A program made the translations under genes and the position numbers. Positions 1 through 4,265 of a DNA stretch of 5,430 nt are shown one piece after another (the first letter of the stretch is position 1; every line of letters begins with the position of its first letter). This DNA is from an uncultured Phenylobacterium sp. (lineage in GTDB: Bacteria > Pseudomonadota > Alphaproteobacteria > Caulobacterales > Caulobacteraceae): contig CAMFIW010000239.1 in the NCBI GenBank assembly GCA_945952355.1, positions 1 to 5,430 on the forward strand, written 5' to 3'. A model generated the notes under the pieces. The model did not search any database and was not told the DNA's origin. It saw only the letters and a program-made list of their open reading frames with translations.

Positions 1-355
1 GAACGCCCACGCCGGTGGCCTGGTCGTTGACGAAGGCGCGGCTGCGGCCGTCGGAGGACAGGGTGCGACGCAGGACGAGATCCTCGTCCCGCGCGTAGCT
101 CAGCCCCTTTTCCTCCAGAATCTCCCAGACCGGATGGTCGGGCGACGGGGCGAACACCGCCGAGGCGGCCGCCTGGGCCGCCCCGCGCCGCACCAGGCCG
201 GCGTCGGCCCGCGCGCCGGTGGCGAGGCCAAGCGCGTCCAGGATGATCGACTTGCCGGCCCCGGTCTCGCCGGTGAGCGCGGTCAGGCCCGGGCCGATGG
301 ACAGGTCCAGGGCCTCGATCAGCACGACGTCGCGGATCCAAAGTCCGATCAGCAT
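1..355 (-). CDS. recN: DNA repair protein RecN, N-terminal part (runs off the window)
   Basis: This is the first 118 residues of RecN, an SMC-like ATPase that acts in the cytoplasm on double-strand-break repair. The ATG at 353-355 opens MLIGLWIRDVVLIEALDLSI, the usual RecN start, which places an ABC-type head at the N-terminus. The Walker A motif GETGAGKS is at residues 29-36, followed by SIILDALGLATGARAD and VRRGA. A later RRTLSSDGRSRAFVND stretch (about residues 95-110) is also typical of RecN. The coiled-coil arms and the Walker B half would lie beyond the left edge. No good Shine-Dalgarno sequence precedes the ATG, but the match to the family start makes this codon likely. A LexA-type box 53 nt upstream suggests damage-inducible expression. 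No frameshift is seen in the visible part. Confidence 0.95.
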   Translation of the reverse strand, partial: MLIGLWIRDVVLIEALDLSIGPGLTALTGETGAGKSIILDALGLATGARADAGLVRRGAAQAAASAVFAPSPDHPVWEILEEKGLSYARDEDLVLRRTLSSDGRSRAFVNDQATGVGV

Positions 356-408
356 GCGGGCAAGATGGTGCGGAATCGGCCGCGCCGGAAGCCCGGGCGT
401 ACTGTTGC

Positions 409-423
409 GTTCACATTCAGTTC
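409..423. promoter_or_regulatory. LexA (SOS) box upstream of recN
   Basis: The + strand reads GTTC-ACATTCA-GTTC, an exact GTTC-N7-GTTC direct repeat, which is the LexA operator form known for Alphaproteobacteria. It lies in the 92-bp gap ahead of recN, 53 nt upstream of the start codon. That position suits repression of a recN promoter. RecN is a classic SOS gene in other bacteria, so motif, place and gene agree. I could not pick out -10 and -35 elements with confidence, so the exact relation to the transcription start is unknown. Confidence 0.75.
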
Positions 424-424
424 C

Positions 425-442
425 GGGCGTGTCGTCACGCCC
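425..442 (-). terminator. Short stem-loop after the SRPBCC gene, possible weak terminator
   Basis: A perfect 7-bp inverted repeat (GGGCGTG / CACGCCC) with a 4-nt loop begins 5 nt past the SRPBCC stop codon. No run of U follows it, so rho-independent termination would be weak. It could instead protect the 3' end of the cassette mRNA. It ends one base from the LexA box, so it may also lie within the recN promoter region. Confidence 0.4.
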
Positions 443-447
443 CCGTT

Positions 448-912
448 CTAAATCGCTGGCAGGTCGGACGCCACTTCCAGCTCCAGCCGATCGAGGCCCT
501 CGCGGGTGCCTTCGATGCGCTGGGCGAGATCGTCGTGGCCGTCGAGATAGGCGAGCTGCTCGGTGAGCTTGAGATAGGTCCCGGCCCCATCCGGCTCGAA
601 CTCCACCGTCACCAACGACGCCGAGAGCGGCCGCCCGCCGGCCTCCATGAAATAGGCGAAGAGGATCCGGGCCTGCGGCACGATCTCCAGGAACACCTTG
701 TCGACGAGCTGCGGCTTGCCGTCCGGCAGGATGGCGCGGTGGATCTCGTGGCCTCCGACCCGGAAGTCGATAGTGTACTCCTCGGTCCCGACCTCGGCGT
801 GGCAGTCGTTCCAGCGGCGCTTGGCCTCCGGATCGGCCCAGGCGCGCCAGACACGCCCGCGCGAGGCCTTGAAGCGACGTTCGAGCACGAAGCTGGTATG
901 GGCGACGCTCAT
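448..912 (-). CDS. SRPBCC / AHSA1-type ligand-binding protein
   Basis: This 154-residue protein fits the START-like SRPBCC fold of the AHSA1 (Aha1 C-terminal-like) subgroup. Such small cytoplasmic proteins form a hydrophobic cavity and are often annotated as polyketide-cyclase-like or activator of Hsp90. Visible landmarks are the N-terminal helix VWRAWADPEAKRRW (21-34), the strand turn FRVGG (50-54), alternating beta strands to about residue 118, and the closing C-terminal helix with GTREGLDRLE (135-144). The reading frame is open to 963, but the ATG at 910-912 is preferred. It forms an ATGA overlap with the ArsR stop codon and is preceded by GAGAGG at good spacing. Adjacent ArsR-SRPBCC pairs are common, which supports co-regulation. 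The ligand is unknown. There is a single cysteine (C37). Confidence 0.85.
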   Translation of the reverse strand: MSVAHTSFVLERRFKASRGRVWRAWADPEAKRRWNDCHAEVGTEEYTIDFRVGGHEIHRAILPDGKPQLVDKVFLEIVPQARILFAYFMEAGGRPLSASLVTVEFEPDGAGTYLKLTEQLAYLDGHDDLAQRIEGTREGLDRLELEVASDLPAI

Positions 913-1247
913 GCCTGGTCCCTCTCGAGATAGCGTTCGAGGGCGTCGAACTGGGCGTTCCACTGAGCCTTGCGCTGGGCGACCCAGGCCTCCAGGCCGC
1001 CGAGCGCGTCGGGGGCGATGCGATAGGTACGCACGCGGCCTGCCTTTTCCGACTGGACCACCCCGCCGGCCTCCAGCACCGCCAGGTGCTTCAACGCCGA
1101 GGGCAGCGCGATGCCCAGCGGCTTGGCGAGCTCCGAGACCGAGGCGGGCCCGGCGCTGAGTTGGTCGATCATGCCGCGTCGCCCCGCATCAGCCAGGGCG
1201 ATGAAAAGCCGGTCCAGGCGTTCGGCTGGGGCGACGTCAGCCCGCAT
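909..1247 (-). CDS. ArsR-family winged-helix transcriptional regulator
   Basis: This 112-residue protein is a probable dimeric DNA-binding repressor. A winged helix-turn-helix spans about residues 12-78. The first HTH helix lies near SVSELAKPLGI (36-46), the recognition helix near LPSALKHLAVLEAGG (48-62), and the wing near SEKAGRVRTYRI (66-77). The protein has no cysteine at all, so the classic ArsR/SmtB cysteine metal site is absent. It more likely senses another ligand or state. The tail WVAQRKAQWNAQFDALERYL is the kind seen in ArsR proteins paired with SRPBCC partners. The start is well placed: GAGG lies 6 nt before the ATG, inside the end of the GST gene. It overlaps GST by 11 nt and SRPBCC by 4 nt, implying translational coupling. 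It may regulate its own operon, but no operator could be identified. Confidence 0.9.
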   Translation of the reverse strand: MRADVAPAERLDRLFIALADAGRRGMIDQLSAGPASVSELAKPLGIALPSALKHLAVLEAGGVVQSEKAGRVRTYRIAPDALGGLEAWVAQRKAQWNAQFDALERYLERDQA

Positions 1248-1926
1248 CTTCCGCCTCGGCCAGGAAGCGCGAAGGCAGGCGGTCGCGCAGGGGATAGTAC
1301 TGGAAGAAAGGCCGCGCCTCGCCGATGGCGCGCCGCACGGACGGCCGGTCCATGAGCCGCTTGAAATAGGCCGAGAGCTTGGCGTGCCGCGGCGAGAACG
1401 GCAGGACGATAGCGGCGTAGAACAGCGAGGGCGCGGCGGCGCAATCGGCCAGGGTGAACCCCTCCCCGACCGCCCAGGGGCGGGGATCCAGCCGATTCTC
1501 TATCATGTCGTAGGCCATGGCGAGCTCGGCGAGCGACGCGTCCAGGGTCCGCTGGTCGCGCTCGGTTTCAGGGCGAAGCTGCTGGGCGACGAAGCGCCCC
1601 ATGGGATCCATGACGTAGTTGTCGAACACGCGGTCCCAGAGCCGGGCCTGCATCCGCGCCCGCGGATCGTCAGGCAGCAGGGCCACGCGGCCGCGGTGAT
1701 GGGTGTCCAGGTGCTCGATCTGGATCGAGGTCTCGGGGATGACCTCGCCGTCGTCTTCCATCAGCGGGATCTTGGCGGTGGGCCAGAGCTTCGAATACGC
1801 GGCCCGCTCGCCAGGATCGCCGAGGTTGACCATGCGCAGGTCGAACGGCGCGCCGTTCTCATAGAGCGCGATCAGCACCTTCCAGCAATAGGACGACAGC
1901 GGATGGGAATTCAGGACGATGGCCAT
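1237..1926 (-). CDS. Glutathione S-transferase family protein
   Basis: This 229-residue cytosolic protein has GST architecture: an N-terminal thioredoxin-like domain (about 1-80) and an all-helical C-terminal domain (about 90-215). The first strand and active-site turn read VLNSHPLSSYCWKV. S11/S12 or C14 could be the glutathione-activating residue, as in zeta- or beta-like bacterial classes. The cis-proline motif KIPLM has P54, and PETSIQI supplies the Glu-Thr pair (E65-T66) that normally holds the glutathione gamma-glutamyl group. The helical domain carries the conserved N-capping segment GFTLADCAAAPS (156-167), with D161. A GTG at 1966-1968 would add 14 residues, but the ATG at 1924-1926 has GAGG 5 nt upstream and gives a standard GST N-terminus. 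It is the first gene of the cassette with ArsR and SRPBCC. Its substrate cannot be deduced. Confidence 0.9.
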   Translation of the reverse strand: MAIVLNSHPLSSYCWKVLIALYENGAPFDLRMVNLGDPGERAAYSKLWPTAKIPLMEDDGEVIPETSIQIEHLDTHHRGRVALLPDDPRARMQARLWDRVFDNYVMDPMGRFVAQQLRPETERDQRTLDASLAELAMAYDMIENRLDPRPWAVGEGFTLADCAAAPSLFYAAIVLPFSPRHAKLSAYFKRLMDRPSVRRAIGEARPFFQYYPLRDRLPSRFLAEAEDAG

Positions 1927-1931
1927 GGGCG

Positions 1932-1936
1932 CCTCA
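1932..1936 (-). promoter_or_regulatory. Ribosome-binding site deciding the GST start
   Basis: The minus strand reads TGAGG, leaving 5 nt before the ATG at 1924-1926. This favours that ATG over the in-frame GTG at 1966-1968, which lacks an equally good site. Confidence 0.6.
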
Positions 1937-2018
1937 ACAGTTTCCGTTGACGCTAAGTATTCGCCCACGAACGATCAGGCAAGAAAAACTTTCCGCACGA
2001 GCTAAGCTTTCGACGTCC

Positions 2019-2045
2019 AACGCCTCCGCTAGGCGCGGAGGCGTT
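2019..2045 (-). terminator. Strong stem-loop downstream of bamD, probable terminator
   Basis: AACGCCTCCGC and GCGGAGGCGTT form a perfect 11-bp stem around a 5-nt loop, starting 4 nt after the bamD stop codon. The minus-strand transcript then continues GGACGUCG, so there is almost no U tract. A GC-rich stem of this length so close to a stop codon still suggests 3'-end formation or mRNA protection. It would isolate bamD transcription from the GST-ArsR-SRPBCC cassette. Confidence 0.65.
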
Positions 2046-2049
2046 CGGG

Positions 2050-3036
2050 CTACTGCCCGATGAACGGGATGTGGGAGAGGATGCCCTTCTTCTTGGGCTT
2101 GGCGGCCGGCTTATCGGCCGCCGGGGAGAGGGCCTCGGCCGGGGTGTCCGGCGAAGCCGGGGGCTTGGCGGTCTTGGCCTTGTCCTTGACGAACGGGAGG
2201 TGGGTCAGCACGCCACCGCGTCCCGTCCCAAGGGTCGGCTCCGTGGCCGGACGCAGGCCCTTGTCGGTCAGGAGCCTATAGGCGTCGCGATACCAGAGGT
2301 CGCCCGGATAGTTGAAGCCCAGCACGGCGCCGTTCTTCTTGGCTTCGTCCACGAGGCCGAGGGTCAGATAGGCCTCCACCAGACGATAGAGCGCTTCCGG
2401 CGTATGGGTGGTGGTCTGGTACCGTTCGATAACCGTGCGGAACCGGCCCACGGCGGCGAGGGTGTCGCCGTTGCGCAGATAGTAGCGGCCGATGGTCATT
2501 TCCTTGCCCGCGAGCTGGTCGTTGACCATGTCGATCTTCAGGCGGGCGTCGGAGGCGTATTCGGTGCGCGGGTAGCGCAGGACCACGTCGCGCAGATTGT
2601 CCAGCGCCTGTCCGGTGGCGGCCTGGTCGCGGCCGACGTCGACGATCTGCTCGAAATAGCAGACGGCCTTCAGATAGTGTGCGTAGGCGGCGGCCGGGTT
2701 GCCCGGATAGAGCGAGATGAACCGGTCCGCGTCACCGATCGCCTCGGCGTAGTTGTCGGCCTGATAGTGCGCATAGGCGGTCATCAGGATCGCGCGGCGC
2801 GACCATTCCGAATAGGGGTGCTGGCGCTCGACCTCGGCGAAGTAGTCGACGGCCTGATTCCACAGCCCCTTGTCGAGGCGGTCGGCGCCGGTCGCATAGA
2901 GCAGCTCCACGGGGCGCTCTTCATAGGCCAGTTTCGGCTTCTTGGCCTTGCGGCCCGCGCAGCCGGCGAGGGCGAGGGCCACGATCACGACGATGGTCGC
3001 CGGTTTGACCCAGGAATTGCGAAGCAAGGACACCAT
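2050..3036 (-). CDS. bamD: Outer membrane protein assembly factor BamD (ComL-type lipoprotein)
   Basis: BamD is the essential TPR lipoprotein of the BAM complex; it works with BamA on the periplasmic face of the outer membrane to insert beta-barrel proteins. From the ATG at 3036, a short basic n-region and a hydrophobic stretch lead to the lipobox LAGC with the lipidated C26. Ala at +2 is compatible with outer-membrane sorting. About residues 40-260 hold tandem TPR-like helices with BamD hallmarks: VELLYATGADRL, the FAEVERQHPYSEWSRRA turn, a PGNPAAAYAHYLKAVCYFEQI-like stretch, and DLWYRDAYRLL at the end. At 328 residues it exceeds E. coli BamD (about 245) through a Pro/Ala/Lys-rich C-terminal tail with a duplicated motif. 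The start is ambiguous among GTG 3039, ATG 3036 and GTG 3033, because GAGGTGAT overlaps the codons. Function is clear; the tail's role is unknown. Confidence 0.95.
   Translation of the reverse strand: MVSLLRNSWVKPATIVVIVALALAGCAGRKAKKPKLAYEERPVELLYATGADRLDKGLWNQAVDYFAEVERQHPYSEWSRRAILMTAYAHYQADNYAEAIGDADRFISLYPGNPAAAYAHYLKAVCYFEQIVDVGRDQAATGQALDNLRDVVLRYPRTEYASDARLKIDMVNDQLAGKEMTIGRYYLRNGDTLAAVGRFRTVIERYQTTTHTPEALYRLVEAYLTLGLVDEAKKNGAVLGFNYPGDLWYRDAYRLLTDKGLRPATEPTLGTGRGGVLTHLPFVKDKAKTAKPPASPDTPAEALSPAADKPAAKPKKKGILSHIPFIGQ
2059..2085 (-). repeat. BamD tail nonapeptide, copy 2 (GILSHIPFI)
   Basis: This codes for GILSHIPFI, two residues before the BamD C-terminus. It pairs with GVLTHLPFV at 2188-2214, with pattern G-[VI]-L-[ST]-H-[LI]-P-F-[VI]. 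The two 27-nt copies match at 21 positions, and the amino-acid changes are all conservative. The copies are separated by a 34-residue Lys/Pro/Ala-rich linker. Confidence 0.7.
2188..2214 (-). repeat. BamD tail nonapeptide, copy 1 (GVLTHLPFV)
   Basis: This is the first copy of the duplicated hydrophobic motif, lying just after the TPR domain at the start of the disordered tail. A glycine pair and a basic KDKAK stretch flank it, much as KKK flanks the second copy. The symmetry suggests an internal duplication retained for binding. Confidence 0.7.
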
Positions 3037-3042
3037 CACCTC
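3035..3042 (-). promoter_or_regulatory. Ribosome-binding site of bamD overlapping candidate start codons
   Basis: The minus strand reads GAGGTGAT, complementary over 8 nt to the usual 3' end of 16S rRNA (AUCACCUC). It overlaps the GTG at 3039 and the ATG at 3036. By spacing alone, the GTG at 3031-3033 (5 nt after GAGG) would fit best. All options differ by at most two residues and do not change the signal peptide. Confidence 0.5.
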
Positions 3043-3078
3043 AAGAGTCGAGCGCGCCCCCGCGCCGGAAGAGGGTTG

Positions 3079-3106
3079 GTTCTACACTACGCCGCAGGCG
3101 GCGCAA
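3079..3106 (-). promoter_or_regulatory. Candidate housekeeping promoter of bamD
   Basis: On the minus strand, TTGCGCC (3100-3106) and TGTAGAAC (3079-3086) are separated by 13 bp. This resembles the Caulobacter sigma-73 pattern TTGACGS-N10-14-GCTANAWC: the -10 matches its TANAWC core, while the -35 keeps only TTG and the last position. It lies in the gap between lpxC and bamD and would give a leader of about 35 nt. It is supported by pattern only. Confidence 0.35.
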
Positions 3107-3124
3107 ACGTGGCGAAGCAGCCTC

Positions 3125-4018
3125 TCAGACCGCTTCCGCCAGCTCTTCCACCAGGGTGCGGACACGCCAGGCGTCCGGCGCGGCCAGCAGGGCGCGGACC
3201 AGGGCGTTATTGACGCCGTGACCGGCCAGAATCCCCTCGAAGCGGCCGAGGATCGGCATGCCCAGGACATAGAGGTCGCCGATGGCGTCCAGCGCCTTGT
3301 GCCGCACGAACTCGTCCGGGCGGCGCAGGCCTTCCGGATTGAGGATGCGATCGCCCTCGATGACGACGGCGTTCTCCATCGAGCCGCCGCGAGCCAGGCC
3401 CATCGCGCGCAGGGCCTCCACCTCGTGAAGGAAGCCGAAGGTACGGCAGTCGGCCAGCTCCTTGCGGAAGGCCTCGTCGTTCATGACAAGGTCGACGCGC
3501 TGGCGGCCGATGGCCTTGGAGGCGAAGGCGATCTCGAACGCGACTTCGAAATGATCACTGGGCGAGAGCGTGGCGCTCTTGTCGCCGTCCGCCACTTCGA
3601 TGGTGTCGAGGATCTCGATATAGCGGCGCGGCGCGTCCTGGCCCCGACGGCCGGCGCGGTCGAGAATCTGGACGAACGGCAGCGAGGAGCCGTCCATGAT
3701 CGGCATTTCCGGCCCGTCGAGTTCGACCACGGCGTTGTCGATCCCGCTCATCACCAGGGCGGCCATCAGGTGCTCGATGGTCGAGACGGTGACGCCGGCG
3801 GCGTTGGTGATCACGGTGCCGAGCTGGGTCTTGCAGACCGCCTCCCCGTTTACCGGCACGCGGTTGTCGCGGTCGCTCACGTCCACACGCACGAAGACGA
3901 TCCCGCTATCGGCGGCCGCCGGTCGGACGGAGACCCGGGTATAGGCGCCCGTGTGCACGCCGACGCCAGCGAAGATCGCCGGGCCCTTGAGGGTGTGTTG
4001 AAACGCGGATGCGGCCAA
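3125..4018 (-). CDS. lpxC: UDP-3-O-acyl-N-acetylglucosamine deacetylase LpxC
   Basis: LpxC is the cytoplasmic zinc hydrolase that removes the N-acetyl group from UDP-3-O-acyl-GlcNAc, the committed step of lipid A synthesis. Numbered from the TTG at 4018 (297 residues), the QHTLKGPAIFAGVGVHTG opening is typical. TIEHLMAAL gives E82 and the zinc ligand H83. RHKALDAIGDL gives ligands H240 and D244, with the conserved K241 between them. AGHGVNN holds the catalytic H267. DGSS and RTFGF motifs are also present, and the length fits the family (E. coli 305). The frame can start at GTG 4033, directly after a TGA and with no Shine-Dalgarno. The TTG at 4016-4018 has GAAAGG 7 nt upstream and gives an N-terminus closer in length to E. 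coli, so I prefer it, with moderate confidence. It sits between ftsZ and bamD. A leader hairpin may limit translation. Confidence 0.96.
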   Translation of the reverse strand: MAASAFQHTLKGPAIFAGVGVHTGAYTRVSVRPAAADSGIVFVRVDVSDRDNRVPVNGEAVCKTQLGTVITNAAGVTVSTIEHLMAALVMSGIDNAVVELDGPEMPIMDGSSLPFVQILDRAGRRGQDAPRRYIEILDTIEVADGDKSATLSPSDHFEVAFEIAFASKAIGRQRVDLVMNDEAFRKELADCRTFGFLHEVEALRAMGLARGGSMENAVVIEGDRILNPEGLRRPDEFVRHKALDAIGDLYVLGMPILGRFEGILAGHGVNNALVRALLAAPDAWRVRTLVEELAEAV

Positions 4019-4023
4019 GGGTG

Positions 4024-4059
4024 GACCTTTCACTCAAGAAGCCCGTGGCCGGAAAGGTC
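4024..4059 (-). promoter_or_regulatory. Leader hairpin that could mask the lpxC ribosome-binding site
   Basis: In the minus-strand RNA, GACCUUUC (4059 to 4052) is exactly complementary to GAAAGGUC (4031 to 4024), with a 20-nt loop. The second arm contains the whole GAAAGG ribosome-binding site of lpxC, so the stem would block initiation at TTG 4018. It would also pair the last base of the GTG at 4033. A competing CCGUG/CACGG pairing (4059-4063 with 4043-4047) would free the site, so two alternative folds are possible. This is seen as complementarity only; folding is inferred. Confidence 0.4.
4026..4031 (-). promoter_or_regulatory. Ribosome-binding site favouring the TTG start of lpxC
   Basis: GAAAGG on the minus strand leaves 7 nt before the TTG at 4016-4018, an ideal distance. 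The GTG at 4031-4033 has no purine-rich sequence upstream and overlaps this element. Confidence 0.5.
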
Positions 4060-4169
4060 ACGGAACGCCCCGCTCGCCCGATAGAACTCGTGCTGCGGCG
4101 CCGCAAGACAAGTCCTGTTTCCGAATGTTTCGCGGCGCGGAGTGACTAAAAGCTTAAATCGATCAACCG

Positions 4170-4203
4170 CTTATATGGTGACCAAGTGTGGTTTCCAGGT
4201 CAC
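4170..4203 (-). promoter_or_regulatory. Candidate lpxC promoter with an inverted-repeat operator
   Basis: A TATAAG hexamer (minus strand, 4175 to 4170) matches a -10 element in five of six positions. Just upstream, GTGACC and GGTCAC (4198-4203 and 4178-4183) form an inverted repeat whose arms are 20 bp apart centre to centre, about two helical turns, covering where a spacer and -35 would sit. No convincing -35 is visible, which would suit a promoter needing an activator or under repression. The implied lpxC leader is about 140 nt. The pattern is real; its role is inferred. Confidence 0.3.
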
Positions 4204-4214
4204 TGCGCAAACGA

Positions 4215-4242
4215 GAATGGCCGGGGCGAACCCCGGCCATTC
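4215..4242 (-). terminator. Terminator of ftsZ
   Basis: GAATGGCCGGGG and CCCCGGCCATTC pair perfectly over 12 bp around a 4-nt loop (UUCG in the transcript), 23 nt after the ftsZ stop codon. The transcript continues UCGUUUGC, a short and imperfect U-rich stretch. The very stable stem and its place make termination the best reading. It implies that lpxC has its own promoter in 4034-4214. Confidence 0.75.
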
Positions 4243-4265
4243 AAGACGCGACTTGCTCGGAGAGA

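Noticed and set aside
373..377. GANTC (CcrM methylation) site near the recN start, and another at 3045-3049 near bamD
   Set aside because: Other GANTC sites occur inside recN, the GST gene, bamD, lpxC and ftsZ in this window, so these two are not a distinctive regulatory signal.
1956..1982. TTGCCT and AATACT as a promoter for the GST cassette
   Set aside because: The spacing is only 15 bp and both hexamers are weak. A promoter is expected in 1927-2018, but I cannot place it with confidence.
3090..3103. CGCCGC-AG-GCGGCG inverted repeat after lpxC as a terminator
   Set aside because: Only 5-6 bp of stem with a tiny loop, no U tract, and it coincides with the spacer of the candidate bamD promoter. 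Such GC repeats are frequent by chance at this base composition.
2071..4084. Long + strand open frames opposite bamD and lpxC (two of 380 codons each)
   Set aside because: They are antisense shadows caused by high GC. They overlap genes with clear family motifs, show Arg/Gly/His-rich unstructured composition and have no recognisable domain.
4094..4105. 12-bp palindrome TGCGGCGCCGCA in the lpxC leader
   Set aside because: It is a GC-rich self-complementary word with no loop, no flanking extension and no partner copy; chance is a sufficient explanation.
4145..4175. CtrA-type site (TTAA-N7-TTAA) in the AT-rich part of the lpxC leader
   Set aside because: TTAA occurs, but no second half-site sits at the required 7-bp spacing.
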